Shown: piece after piece, positions 42,897 to 51,501 of the stretch
Position numbering within the stretch: position 1 is the first letter of the stretch
Layout of the letters: the number at the start of each line of letters is the position of its first letter
Source of the DNA: a virus
Virus record (IMG/VR): IMGVR_UViG_3300046170_000211
Coordinates: 1 to 64,000 of that record
DNA length: 64,000 nt
Reading direction: 5' to 3' (one strand)
Program-made: the position numbers and the translations under genes
The notes under the pieces: generated by a model
What the model was told of the DNA's origin: nothing
Databases searched by the model: none
The model's input: the letters and a program-made list of their open reading frames with translations, nothing else

Positions 42897-45428
42897 TTAA
42901 TTCCCCTCTTTAATTGTCGCCTGCATCTGTTTTATACCATCTTTTGCAAGTGATACTGACGCTCTCATTTTAGCATGTTCATCATCTTGCTCAAGTTTAT
43001 CTTCTGCAAGTTGTCTGTTTTGTAGTAGTTTTAGTGCGTCCATTTCAGCTTTTTGTTCGCCTTCTTCACGTTTTCTTTCCTCTTCTTTAGCTTTTAACTG
43101 CACTTCATCGTTCTTTAATCGTAATAATGGGTCATTATCGATCTGATTAAGCACTTTTTTCTCTTCTTCAAGGTATTCTGCCATTGTTTCAGCAATTAAT
43201 ACTGATTTTCTTGACTCAAGTGCCTCTGTAAGCTGTTTTACACGCTTTTGTGCCTCAACAAGTTGAGGATTTTGCTGCATTTGCTGCATCATTTGCGGAT
43301 TTTGTTGCATTCCACCCATCATTTGTTGAATTTGCTGTTGCATTTGCTGCATTTCCATAATTTCGTCCTTAAATTCTAGCTGAACTTGCTCTGTTGCCAT
43401 CAAAGTGATGTGTTCTAGTATGTTTTTTTGCAATGCTGCTAGTATTTGTGGGTTTGTACGTGCCATCATTGTACCCATAAAGCTTAAATGTGCATCCATG
43501 TGAGCTTGGTGGTCTTGTCCTGGGAAAGCTTTAAAAGTTTCTCCTGTCAAAGCCTTTAAATTTTCCATAGCTGGGTCCATTGGTTGTGGCTGTGCTGGTT
43601 TTTTTAATAACGTGTCAATGTTTTTTACACCTAACGCCTCATACATATCACGATACGCAACATATAAATTGTGCATCTTAGGATTAGACATTGCTAACTG
43701 TAATTGCGTTTGTGCAATACTAATTCTTTGTGTCTGTGAAAAGATATTAGGATCTGCAACAGGAATGATATCTACTCTCTCGTCAAAGTCAGTTGCAAAA
43801 ATTTGTTTTTGTCCACCTACTACATCGTATGGATATTCTTTTGGTAAGTATGTTGCAAAACATTTAGCAAGTAACATAAACTCACATTTCATTCCAGCAT
43901 ACACTCTTTTGTGTATTGCTGACATAACCCGCGATCCACGTTCAAGTAATGCTACTGTCGTGCCTACTGCTGCATTTTGATTACCATCACCGACCTGCAT
44001 ATCAGCAATAGACGCGAATCGTTGACCTGCTTCTACAACAACACCCATTAACTGTAGTAATGTTCCATCAGGTCCTTTAAACGGCAACGGCATAAATGCG
44101 TCAGCTAAATTTCCACCAGGAGCGTCAACATCACGGAACTCTCCCGGCTGCAACGGTTGAGCTTCGTCTCTGACTCGGATGCCTCTTTGTTTGAATCCGG
44201 ACGGTAAGTTAGACAAGGTGCCGGCGTCAAGAAGCTGTCTCAATGCTGCAGTTGCAGTTCGTGACAGTCCGCCGATCATGTGAATAAGGCCGAATCCATA
44301 GAAGCCTAGTCCTGGTAAAAACTTAAAGTGTACAAAATAATCTTTTTTCTTTTTAGACGGATCGTTCGCATCGAAATTTCTTCTGATTGCTAAAATCTGT
44401 CCTGATCCTTCATCAAGAGTAATGATGTAAGGAACTTTTAAACCTGTCTCTTCTCCTGTCTCTGGGTCAACTTCTCCAAAACCAGTAATAGACATTTCAA
44501 CATGACATTCTAGTAAAGTGTATATTTCACTTTTTTCTAGTTCAGCCATTTCAATACCTTCTAGATCATTTTTCTTATCTCTAATTTCATCAGGTGCAAC
44601 TGATCCAGATTGTGTCAATTCTATGTCACTGTAAAAACCTGTTAGTTGGTTTTTTAATAAGTCATTTCCTGTCATTCTTATAGAATGAATAACACAATCA
44701 GAATCATCTAATGATGTAGTTGTGTAAGGAACATATAAATCTTCTGCGGGCACAAACTTAGATACACAACGACCTAGTAATTGGTCGTAGTAAACTTTTT
44801 TAAATGTAGAACCTGACAGAGGTAAGTTAAATAACATTTGATCAAACTCTGGCTCGTACTCTTTCATTTCTACCATTAACTGATAGTTCATATAATCTTT
44901 AACGCGTTCTGCTTGGTCTTCTCTTGCAGGGTCTACGTTTCCTACAATCTGTGTTCTAACTGGACCGCCTGCTGGTAGTAACTCTTTGTATGCAAGAGAT
45001 TGAAATTGTGTAACAGCTTCTGCAAGTACAGGGTGTGTCGCGCCACTAGAACCTTGGAATGGTTCTGATCTATTTTCGTATTTAAAACCTAATAGGTCTA
45101 AACCTTTTGTATAAGTGTCTTCCCAATCTGCTCTTGATGATTTACAGCTTTCATAGTTTTCTAAAAGGTCGTTTGAAATTTCTTGTAAAATATCTTCTTC
45201 TAAAAAGTCGGCTAAGTTTTCATCATGTGATTGTCCGCCTTCAGGTACAACTGCTGCTGGATCAAAATCAACTTCAACACCGCCATCATCTGTTTCTTTT
45301 ATTTCAACAGGCTGTTGTTGCGTTAAGTTCATTTGTATTTTTTCCAACTGAGCTTGCTGATTAGGTACTTTTAAATTTGTCCTAGTTTGTTTAGGTGGAA
45401 GTACTGGGTTGTTTTTATCTATAGCCAT
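42897..45428 (-). CDS. Portal protein
   Basis: 843 residues. EDTYTKGLDLLGFKYENRSEP then FQGSSGATHPVLAEAVTQFQ is the conserved start of the large portal family of marine podoviruses (P22-like size class). A central wing/stem region and a long C-terminal coiled, Gln-rich tail follow (MQQMQQQIQQMMGG, EEKKVLNQIDND). Twelve copies would form the DNA gate and bind terminase. It lies between a large unknown gene and the scaffold side of the block, with TerL two genes upstream. Confidence 0.85.
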   Translation of the reverse strand: MAIDKNNPVLPPKQTRTNLKVPNQQAQLEKIQMNLTQQQPVEIKETDDGGVEVDFDPAAVVPEGGQSHDENLADFLEEDILQEISNDLLENYESCKSSRADWEDTYTKGLDLLGFKYENRSEPFQGSSGATHPVLAEAVTQFQSLAYKELLPAGGPVRTQIVGNVDPAREDQAERVKDYMNYQLMVEMKEYEPEFDQMLFNLPLSGSTFKKVYYDQLLGRCVSKFVPAEDLYVPYTTTSLDDSDCVIHSIRMTGNDLLKNQLTGFYSDIELTQSGSVAPDEIRDKKNDLEGIEMAELEKSEIYTLLECHVEMSITGFGEVDPETGEETGLKVPYIITLDEGSGQILAIRRNFDANDPSKKKKDYFVHFKFLPGLGFYGFGLIHMIGGLSRTATAALRQLLDAGTLSNLPSGFKQRGIRVRDEAQPLQPGEFRDVDAPGGNLADAFMPLPFKGPDGTLLQLMGVVVEAGQRFASIADMQVGDGNQNAAVGTTVALLERGSRVMSAIHKRVYAGMKCEFMLLAKCFATYLPKEYPYDVVGGQKQIFATDFDERVDIIPVADPNIFSQTQRISIAQTQLQLAMSNPKMHNLYVAYRDMYEALGVKNIDTLLKKPAQPQPMDPAMENLKALTGETFKAFPGQDHQAHMDAHLSFMGTMMARTNPQILAALQKNILEHITLMATEQVQLEFKDEIMEMQQMQQQIQQMMGGMQQNPQMMQQMQQNPQLVEAQKRVKQLTEALESRKSVLIAETMAEYLEEEKKVLNQIDNDPLLRLKNDEVQLKAKEEERKREEGEQKAEMDALKLLQNRQLAEDKLEQDDEHAKMRASVSLAKDGIKQMQATIKEGN

Positions 45429-47329
45429 TATGCTGTCCTCTGTCTAAATAATGAACCTACTCCATTCGGCATCGGTCCTGCTTGTGGTGGCACTAATCCA
45501 CCTAGTTTAAATCCTGGTTCTTGCTGTTTTGTTCTTTTTACAAAATCTTCTATTGCATTATCTACTTGCATCGTGGTTCCTCTAGTTGCAAATTCTTCAA
45601 CGTTGCGAAGATCAGTTGTAACTTCATCCATTCCCATTGCATAGTTTTCAAAATCTCCACTAGGCTCAGAACCTTTTCTAAACTCTCCAACAAAAAACGA
45701 TGGGTCTTCTGTAACGCTACGACCATCTTCAAAATATCTTTGCATTGATGGTTCGTACTCAAAACTAACTTGAGTACCATCATCCGCTACAGTATAAACA
45801 TCTATTCGTCCTGTGTTTACATCTTCTACCATTTTATATTCAGTTTTACCATCCATGTATTTATACACCGCATTTACTTCACCTTTTTGTGGTGCTGCAG
45901 GAGATACTAAATTACCTTTTGTTTGTATCTTACTGACAAGTAATGGGAACCATTTAGGCATACCCGGTGCTGATAATGTTTTTGCTGCGGTGATACCTGT
46001 TTTTGCTGCAGGTAATAATCCTTTACCAGCAGTTAATGCTGCAGTGATCCCACCGCCTAACACACCAAGAAAACCTCTACGTGACATTGGCAATTTACCC
46101 CCGCCAGGAACGTCTTTACCATCAGCAAACCCTACACGACCACCTTTTGCCATTTTAGGTTTGTCTGGATCAAAAGGAAAAACTTCTAAAATTTCATCTA
46201 TGTCTTCTATTCCTTCACTACCCATTTTCTCTAACGTTTTTTTGTTAATGTTTTCTAGCAATCTTGCTTTTTCAAACTCTCCTGCCTCCGCTAATAATTT
46301 TACTTTTTCTTGGTTCCTTACAAGTTGTTTTACCATGTCACCTGCTAAACCTGTTAACTGCTGATTACTAAGATGTTCTAGATCTTTTCTTATTTGCATT
46401 TTATCATCTACAAACTTGTCTGTTAATAGGTCGTCTACTTCTTGTGGACTTAAAGGGTTTTCAGGTGTGTCTATTTCTACTTTTGCTTTTCCAAAAAATT
46501 CATCAGGTGGAGTTTCAGTTGCAATAATTTCTTTTGCTTTGTTTTTTGTTATTCTTGCATTAGCAGGATCAGCTCCACCAGTTTCTCTTGCAGGGGGGTC
46601 TTGAACAATTCCTTTTTCAGGGTCAAACCTAACGTCACCTACTCCATGGTCGTATTGAAATTGTTTTAGTGCTTCGTCTTCTCCAAACTGTTCTGCTATG
46701 TCTTCATACTTTTGGTAATCTATTTTGCTTGCATCAAACTTTCCTGTTTGTGCTGCTGTTATTCCTTTTTCGTCGACACGATACTTGCTTAAATCAATAA
46801 TATTATCTGTCTCTATATTTTTTCCAAGTTCTTGTATCTCTTCTAAGAACTCTAAAGGCTCGTCTCTCATCTGTATATCTGCGTACGCATAAAGTCTTTC
46901 AGTGTCGTCTATGGTTGACATCTTTCCAAAATTTCCACCTTCTGAATAACCTTGGTTCATTTTCTCAACAAGAGCGCGTTTTACTCTTCCGACATCCAAA
47001 CCTGTTTTCTCTGCTATGAATTCAAACGTACGTTCTGGTCCGTCTTTTAACAAAGCAGATATACCTTGTGGTCTATTCATTACAGAATCTGATTCACCAG
47101 CAAAACGTTCTGCGTTAGCAACAATTGGTTCAAAATCATTTTTTAATTCTGCAACCATTGAGTCTACAGTATCTAAGTCTTGGTTTGTGTCTGTCCCTTT
47201 ATATCTTTCTACAAAGTCGTCAATTTTGTTTGACAAATCTTCTACTTCAAGATTAGTCATACCCTTAGTAGCTTTAGCTCTACTGAGTAGGTTATCTATA
47301 TAGTTTTTTATAAACAATGGTATCTTCAT
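45428..47329 (-). CDS. Virion-associated protein with GGRVG motif and internal Tat-like stretch
   Basis: 633 residues between terminase and portal. The first 390 are charged and helical. Near 395-400 stands AKGGRVGFADG, then from Met415 SRRGFLGVLGGGITAALTAG, which looks like a twin-arginine signal (S-R-R-x-F-L followed by a hydrophobic Gly/Ala stretch) but is internal. The last 200 residues are mixed. Met415 could act as a second start. The function is not recognised; it may be a minor capsid or ejected protein. Confidence 0.6.
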   Translation of the reverse strand: MKIPLFIKNYIDNLLSRAKATKGMTNLEVEDLSNKIDDFVERYKGTDTNQDLDTVDSMVAELKNDFEPIVANAERFAGESDSVMNRPQGISALLKDGPERTFEFIAEKTGLDVGRVKRALVEKMNQGYSEGGNFGKMSTIDDTERLYAYADIQMRDEPLEFLEEIQELGKNIETDNIIDLSKYRVDEKGITAAQTGKFDASKIDYQKYEDIAEQFGEDEALKQFQYDHGVGDVRFDPEKGIVQDPPARETGGADPANARITKNKAKEIIATETPPDEFFGKAKVEIDTPENPLSPQEVDDLLTDKFVDDKMQIRKDLEHLSNQQLTGLAGDMVKQLVRNQEKVKLLAEAGEFEKARLLENINKKTLEKMGSEGIEDIDEILEVFPFDPDKPKMAKGGRVGFADGKDVPGGGKLPMSRRGFLGVLGGGITAALTAGKGLLPAAKTGITAAKTLSAPGMPKWFPLLVSKIQTKGNLVSPAAPQKGEVNAVYKYMDGKTEYKMVEDVNTGRIDVYTVADDGTQVSFEYEPSMQRYFEDGRSVTEDPSFFVGEFRKGSEPSGDFENYAMGMDEVTTDLRNVEEFATRGTTMQVDNAIEDFVKRTKQQEPGFKLGGLVPPQAGPMPNGVGSLFRQRTA

Positions 47330-48795
47330 TAGTAGTATGTCCTCTGTTCATACGGCAAAGGTTCGTCTTCATAGTCATCTGGATGTTCTACAAAGCCACC
47401 TTGTCTAAATCTCATTACGGCTTGAGTCATACTATCCACTAAGTCATCGTGTTCCCCTAATGGAAATGCAGCGCACTCCTCAATAACCTCTTCAGCAAAC
47501 TTTTTATCTGGTGCCCATACCATTCCAGCTTCAAATAGCGGTGCTACAGAGTTCACTCTAGTATGTTTATCATTTCCTTTACTAGGTGTAAAGTTAATAA
47601 CTGGTATGCCTAGCTTACGCAATTCATACGTTAAAGGTAGTCCTGAAGCCTTAGCTTCCACGATCACCGTTTCTGGTTTCCAGTAATCATATTGTTCTTT
47701 TGCTTTCTTACGTAGTTCTGGAAACTCGTATCTATCTTTTACCATGTCTAATAGTATTAAATTAGGTGCGTCGCCTTCATTTGGACAAAATACACCCCAC
47801 GTAGTTATGGCGCTGTAGTCAGCTGTTTCTTTTTTCATAAACGCTGTGTCATAAGATTGAATCACGTGCATTAATGCAGGTGGTTCTGGTTTGTCATACA
47901 CCTTCCACCACTCACGCTTTATAATACTACCTTCAGCTGCTGTTGGATTTTGTTGGTATTGCGCATTCCATTTTAGTATACTCACGGATGCTTTTACCGC
48001 TTCCAGTTCTTCGAGCTTCCAATAACCGGGCCAAACGGGTTTCCCGCTTGGAAGTATGGCTGGGAATTCTATCACTTCCCATTGATCTGCTTTTGGTTCT
48101 GCTTGTCCTTTTATCAATTTTCCAGTTAAGTCAGCAACGTTCCATCGAGTCATCACCACAATTATCCTGCCTCCAGGTTGCAAACGCTGCCGCGGTCCAG
48201 AAGTATACCACTCATACACTCGATCGTAACTGGCCATGTTCATTGCGTCCTGCTCAGAATGTGGATCATCAATAATTAATAGATCAGCACCACGACCGGT
48301 TATTGAACCGCCGACACCTGCTGCATAATATTCGCCGCCTTGATCGGTCTCCCATTTACCCGCAGCTTTAGAATCTTCTTTTAATCTTGTTTGAAATATT
48401 TCTTGATACTCTTGCTGTTCCATAAGACCTTTAGCCTTACGACCAAAACGTACAGCAAGTTCTGCATTATTAGTTGCCTGGATTATTTTTAATTTTGGAT
48501 TGTTGCCAATCATCCATGCAGGTAAGAAGTTGGATGCAAATTCACTCTTCGTGTGCCGCGGCGCCATGTTAATGATTAAACGTTTTATGTCACCATTAGC
48601 AACTTTGTTAAATTTGTCCGCCATAATTTTATGATGTTTGCCTTCTATAAAATCTGGCCACATGTGTTTTACAAAACTTAAGAAGTCATCGCGGATTTTT
48701 TGTTCTCCTTTTTTTTCTTCAAGGAGAAGCATTGTCTTTAAATATTCTTTTCTAGTATCTGGTGGTAGTTGGTTTATTTGTTCTGGGGTTAGCAT
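47329..48795 (-). CDS. terL: Terminase large subunit
   Basis: 488 residues from the ATG at 48795 (MLTPEQINQLPPDTRKE), chosen because homologues start here; an earlier in-frame ATG at 48867 adds a non-conserved hydrophobic stretch. The ATPase has Walker A MAPRHTKSEF (about 77-86) and Walker B LLIIDDPHSE (about 172-181). The nuclease part has YDTAF...DYSAITTWG, VIVEAKASG and EHDDLVDSMTQA. It packages DNA into the prohead and cuts it. The small subunit candidate is 5.5 kb away at 54293. Confidence 0.92.
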   Translation of the reverse strand: MLTPEQINQLPPDTRKEYLKTMLLLEEKKGEQKIRDDFLSFVKHMWPDFIEGKHHKIMADKFNKVANGDIKRLIINMAPRHTKSEFASNFLPAWMIGNNPKLKIIQATNNAELAVRFGRKAKGLMEQQEYQEIFQTRLKEDSKAAGKWETDQGGEYYAAGVGGSITGRGADLLIIDDPHSEQDAMNMASYDRVYEWYTSGPRQRLQPGGRIIVVMTRWNVADLTGKLIKGQAEPKADQWEVIEFPAILPSGKPVWPGYWKLEELEAVKASVSILKWNAQYQQNPTAAEGSIIKREWWKVYDKPEPPALMHVIQSYDTAFMKKETADYSAITTWGVFCPNEGDAPNLILLDMVKDRYEFPELRKKAKEQYDYWKPETVIVEAKASGLPLTYELRKLGIPVINFTPSKGNDKHTRVNSVAPLFEAGMVWAPDKKFAEEVIEECAAFPLGEHDDLVDSMTQAVMRFRQGGFVEHPDDYEDEPLPYEQRTYY

Positions 48796-49027
48796 TCGAA
48801 AAAATTTTGCAAAAAATTTTGCACCTTTGCTTTTAATGGTGAAAATGATTTTAGACCATATAAACATTCAAATCAAGCTATATATGGTATGTTGTTAGGA
48901 TCCCTATACTATATGTGGGGGGTGGGTGGGCCCAAAGGCAACAAGCCTAGGAAAACGCTAGGGACCCCTCGCCAGTTTAGAATGAGTCTAATGTACAAAG
49001 ATATATAAATAAATAGTTGACAGTATT
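48796..49027. other. Intergenic region between terminase and plus-strand island, with G-run and short repeats
   Basis: About 280 bases to the first plus-strand gene. It holds a doubled 12-base AT-rich unit (about 48799-48822), a G-rich run at 48917-48930 (six, three and three Gs split by single Ts) that could form a G-quadruplex, a single AACAAGCC copy of the heptad-type repeat (48940-48948), and a CCTAG/CTAGG inverted repeat. Such a divergent spacer next to terL could contain a packaging or replication signal. Confidence 0.4.
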
Positions 49028-49073
49028 TTGCAAATACAGTTAAACTATGGGATAACAAGAGAAAGGATAATAT
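49028..49073 (+). promoter_or_regulatory. Plus-island promoter block 1
   Basis: TTGCAA (49028-49033), 12 bases, then TATGGGATAAC (from 49046) and GAAAGGATAATAT directly before the ATG. The same order occurs at 50861, 51445 and 52499. If GATAAC is read as the -10 box, spacing to the -35 is 17 and TGG makes it an extended -10. A full TTGACA at 49017 also lies upstream. Confidence 0.65.
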
Positions 49074-49217
49074 ATGTATAGATGTACAATCTGCAACGCA
49101 GACAATAAGCCAGACTATATGTTTAATGATGAGAAATGTATGGACTGCGTCACCGAGTTAGAGTGGCAAGACAAAGAAGAATACCAATCATATACGGAGG
49201 GCTACCAAGATGAATAG
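49074..49217 (+). CDS. Small zinc-finger protein (47 aa)
   Basis: The ATG at 49074 follows GAAAGGATA. The protein begins MYRCTICNADNKPDYMF and continues EKCMDCVTEL, so it has a C-x2-C...C-x2-C zinc finger; the rest is acidic. As first gene of the early-type plus island it may act on host transcription or nucleic acids, but this is inferred. Confidence 0.65.
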   Translation: MYRCTICNADNKPDYMFNDEKCMDCVTELEWQDKEEYQSYTEGYQDE

Positions 49218-49284
49218 TGGAATATGGGAACTATCATTCGTACTAATCTTTATAGGACTATGTATAGGGTGGGTAATGCTATGA
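49210..49284 (+). CDS. Tiny membrane peptide (24 aa)
   Basis: ATG 49210 to TGA 49284, overlapping the zinc-finger gene by eight bases. The peptide is one hydrophobic segment (LSFVLIFIGLCIGWVML). Its stop forms an ATGA junction with the next gene, which supports translation. Confidence 0.5.
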   Translation: MNSGIWELSFVLIFIGLCIGWVML

Positions 49285-49382
49285 GATATATTAGTAAACA
49301 TGGCTGGTTATATATAATGGTTATACTTGCTGGGCTATACTTCCCAGCAAGGGCTATTGCATTTTGGGGGTTTGGTATATGA
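49281..49382 (+). CDS. Tiny membrane peptide (33 aa)
   Basis: ATG 49281 to TGA 49382, coupled by ATGA on both sides. One membrane segment (WLYIMVILAGLYFPARAIAF). Together with its neighbours it forms a chain of three membrane proteins, perhaps altering the host envelope early in infection. Confidence 0.5.
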   Translation: MRYISKHGWLYIMVILAGLYFPARAIAFWGFGI

Positions 49383-49705
49383 GTCACGCAACTTTTTATA
49401 GTGTGTTATGCCTGTTAGTTTTGGGTGTAGCCATGTGGCAGGTGTGGTCTATGAGTAAGTCAGCAAGATACTGTGCGACTTGTGGTAAGAAGTTCTACCC
49501 CAAGTCATACTCAGCATACCCTCAAGATGATTACTCTTGCACAGATTATCCAACACGATATGAAGTAGAGCCAATCCACAAGCACTTTCATTCACAACGC
49601 TGTATGAAAGAGTGGATTGCAAGATACTCTCGAGAGTTCTCTAATTTAATTGACAACATATCACATAATGTGATACAAGAAGATAGCAACCAACAGAAAG
49701 GATAA
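49379..49705 (+). CDS. Membrane-anchored zinc-finger-like protein
   Basis: 108 residues from the ATG at 49379 (ATGA overlap); a TTG 15 bases earlier is unlikely. Residues 5-24 form a membrane anchor (TFYSVLCLLVLGVAMWQVW), then CATCGKKFYPKS and a later HSQRCMKEWIARY: Cys/Cys/His/Cys positions that may bind zinc, as in small zinc-ribbon proteins. The end is polar. Function unknown. Confidence 0.6.
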   Translation: MSHATFYSVLCLLVLGVAMWQVWSMSKSARYCATCGKKFYPKSYSAYPQDDYSCTDYPTRYEVEPIHKHFHSQRCMKEWIARYSREFSNLIDNISHNVIQEDSNQQKG

Positions 49706-49708
49706 CAA

Positions 49709-50665
49709 ATGGAAGCTAATAAACTAAGACTAAACCAACAGAAACGACAGCTACTCAAAAGAGAGTGGGCTTCGACTGTTTGGAATAAGACACCTATGGA
49801 AGTTGAGGACAATCTAAAACTTGCCATTGAAAATTACAGAACAGTAAAACAACAAACTTGGGATAATGTAATCACACCGATAATGGACGATAAGTTTCCA
49901 CTAGAGGATATGCAAGTATTAGCCAAGTACGATAGAGGTAGCAATCACTATCGATCATTCACAGAAATAGATCAATGCTTTTATTTTAAGCCGACACATA
50001 CAGATAGTAGTGAAAGCCAATACAAGTGGACTATTAGTGATGATGAAATGCTAGCATTGTATCACTTCGAGTTGCAAGAGAAAGGACACCAAGCGACACT
50101 AGAAGTTGAGTATAGTGAGACAAGTAGAGATCGCAACCCTCACTATCACGAAAAGACAAAAGCTATGGAAGAAGATTTGTCAAAAGTATCAACAAGTCTT
50201 GATCGTGGTTTGTGGAATAAACATGGCTATCATAGAGGAGGTAGAGATTATAGTGATGACATTTCTGCTTTCAGTCGTATCGTACCGAATACGGGTGGTT
50301 GTCATTCTCGTACTATGATGTGTGGCGAAACACATTGGGAACAACTTAAAATGTATGCAAAGGCTCAAAGCAGTTTGACAAATGCACACCGAGAGTTGTG
50401 GCAAATGAAATACGAGTTAGTCAAAGATATGAACAGTATCATTGACCAAGCTAAGTTCTTGTCTGATGTCAAAGAGTATTGGCCAGATGTTCAAGAGTGT
50501 GTTTCGTTTGAGACAAGCGACATATCAAGAGAGTTATCTATTGTATCAGACGATACAAGAGAGAGACTAAAACATTCACTTGCAGTTAGACAGACTGCAA
50601 GAGAACAGCAACCAAAAGAAGTTGAAGTTGTTGTGCCAACGCAAGGTTTTGCTCTGGTAAATTAA
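49709..50665 (+). CDS. Conserved early-region protein, unknown function
   Basis: 318 residues, charged and helical, three bases after the previous gene and preceded by the same GAAAGGATA ribosome site. Visible features: NHYRSFTEIDQCFYFKP, HEKTKAMEEDLSKVSTSLDRGL and a long C-terminal helix. It is the largest protein of the plus island. No catalytic motif was recognised. Confidence 0.65.
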   Translation: MEANKLRLNQQKRQLLKREWASTVWNKTPMEVEDNLKLAIENYRTVKQQTWDNVITPIMDDKFPLEDMQVLAKYDRGSNHYRSFTEIDQCFYFKPTHTDSSESQYKWTISDDEMLALYHFELQEKGHQATLEVEYSETSRDRNPHYHEKTKAMEEDLSKVSTSLDRGLWNKHGYHRGGRDYSDDISAFSRIVPNTGGCHSRTMMCGETHWEQLKMYAKAQSSLTNAHRELWQMKYELVKDMNSIIDQAKFLSDVKEYWPDVQECVSFETSDISRELSIVSDDTRERLKHSLAVRQTAREQQPKEVEVVVPTQGFALVN

Positions 50666-50673
50666 TACTTCTG

Positions 50674-50830
50674 ATACTTGGCATGGTAGATATATCTGTA
50701 AGCCCAAGTATAAACCGCTGTGCGGTGACAAGATAGACAGTAGTGTAGTAGACTCAAGTATCTTGTCTTTGGACGGCGTCCAGTCCCTGAAGAGCTAGTA
50801 GACTCTATTAGAGAAATGCTGCTTCAGGGC
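50674..50830 (+). ncRNA. Candidate structured RNA in the plus island
   Basis: The 255-base gap after the 318-residue gene can fold into consecutive hairpins: an 8-base-pair stem (50674-50681 with 50704-50711), CCGC/GCGG with a three-base loop (50715-50725), a perfect 9-base-pair stem (50727-50735 with 50759-50767) and an 8-base-pair stem (50785-50792 with 50822-50829). TAGTAGACTC occurs twice (50746, 50796). No open frame or tRNA T-loop motif is present. It could be a small RNA or an mRNA-end structure. Confidence 0.4.
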
Positions 50831-50831
50831 C

Positions 50832-50851
50832 AAGCCGCAAGCAACAAGCGC
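50832..50851 (+). repeat. Heptad repeat array A (AAGCNNC)
   Basis: Two full copies and one partial copy of AAGCNNC in tandem, ending ten bases before the TTGACA of promoter block 2. Confidence 0.7.
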
Positions 50852-50860
50852 ATTTTTTAT

Positions 50861-50920
50861 TTGACAATGTGTCATGAATATGGGACATTATGATATTAAT
50901 AACAAAGAAAGGATAATACA
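50861..50920 (+). promoter_or_regulatory. Plus-island promoter block 2
   Basis: TTGACA (50861-50866), 12 bases, TATGGG (50879-50884), then ATTATGATATTAATAA and AAAGAAAGGATAATA before the ATG at 50921. Here the -10-like GACATT is weaker than in blocks 3 and 4. Confidence 0.65.
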
Positions 50921-51289
50921 ATGCCAAACTTTAAAGTAGCAATAATACCTGCTGGAGATGGTCCAGTTAAACTACAAACTATCGAAGGTGAAGACGGTCC
51001 AGCGTTTGAGACTATCTATCCTCTGATCAATGCAGACATGATACAAATCGTTGAAGGTAAATGGAACGACGTCAAAGAAAATATAATCTTTGATTGCGAT
51101 CTATACTGTGACGAAGAGGGACGCCTAAATGGTAAGCAACACAACTGGAGAGCATCCCAACTGCGATACAATAAACTAAAAGCAATTGAGGACCAGCTGA
51201 CGCCCGACTGGCGCGACTGGTGCCATATCGTTGGCGACGTTGCCATGGTGGTCGAGGACAACCCCGACCTGCAATGGGAGACTCAGTGA
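50921..51289 (+). CDS. DUF3846 family protein
   Basis: 122 residues. VYPLINADMIQIVEGKW-type core (here IYPLINADMIQIVEGKW), FDCDLYCDEEGRLNGKQHN and GDVAMV are the marks of DUF3846, a short family found in phages, plasmids and actinobacteria. Its role is not established. Base composition rises in G+C towards its 3' half, unlike genes to the left. Confidence 0.75.
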   Translation: MPNFKVAIIPAGDGPVKLQTIEGEDGPAFETIYPLINADMIQIVEGKWNDVKENIIFDCDLYCDEEGRLNGKQHNWRASQLRYNKLKAIEDQLTPDWRDWCHIVGDVAMVVEDNPDLQWETQ

Positions 51290-51462
51290 ATAGATCCACT
51301 TACAAAAGCAAGATGCTCCGGGCTGGTCCCGGGGCACCTGCTGAGCGTTCAGAGCCGTTCGGTCATGTTAATGACTACTGGATTCAAAGGCGCAAGCAGC
51401 GCGAAGCGGCAAGCGCCAAGCGCCAAGCAACAAGCAAAGAAACATTGACTTTATTTAAATAG
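51286..51462 (+). CDS. Small protein with repeat-encoded tail
   Basis: A GTG at 51286 overlaps the DUF3846 stop as GTGA and opens 58 codons. The first 40 residues (NRSTYKSKMLRAGPGAPAER...FGHVNDYWIQRRK) look unique; the last 18 are encoded by heptad array B and so are low complexity. Coupled start and open frame support it; no family is recognised. Confidence 0.45.
   Translation: MNRSTYKSKMLRAGPGAPAERSEPFGHVNDYWIQRRKQREAASAKRQATSKETLTLFK
51394..51438 (+). repeat. Heptad repeat array B (AAGCNNC)
   Basis: Six units: AAGCAGC, then after three bases AAGCGGC, AAGCGCC, AAGCGCC, AAGCAAC and AAGCAAA. It ends six bases before promoter block 3 and forms the 3' end of the 58-codon gene. Confidence 0.8.
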
Positions 51463-51501
51463 TATGGGATAACATGATATTAATAATAGAAAGGATAATA
51501 T
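51445..51501 (+). promoter_or_regulatory. Plus-island promoter block 3
   Basis: TTGACT (51445-51450), 12 bases, TATGGGATAACATGATATTA (51463-51482), then AATAATAGAAAGGATAATAT before the ATG at 51502. It is almost identical to block 4 from TATGGG onward. Confidence 0.7.

Noticed and set aside
48796-48867. N-terminal extension of the large terminase
   Set aside because: The extra residues are non-conserved and hydrophobic, and the later ATG matches the usual start of the family.
50674-50767. tRNA gene
   Set aside because: No T-loop GTTCRA motif, no acceptor stem of seven pairs closing the region; the stems are serial hairpins.
51016-51299. Two minus-strand frames opposite the DUF3846 gene
   Set aside because: Shadows in a G+C-richer region; the plus-strand frame has a promoter, RBS and family motifs.
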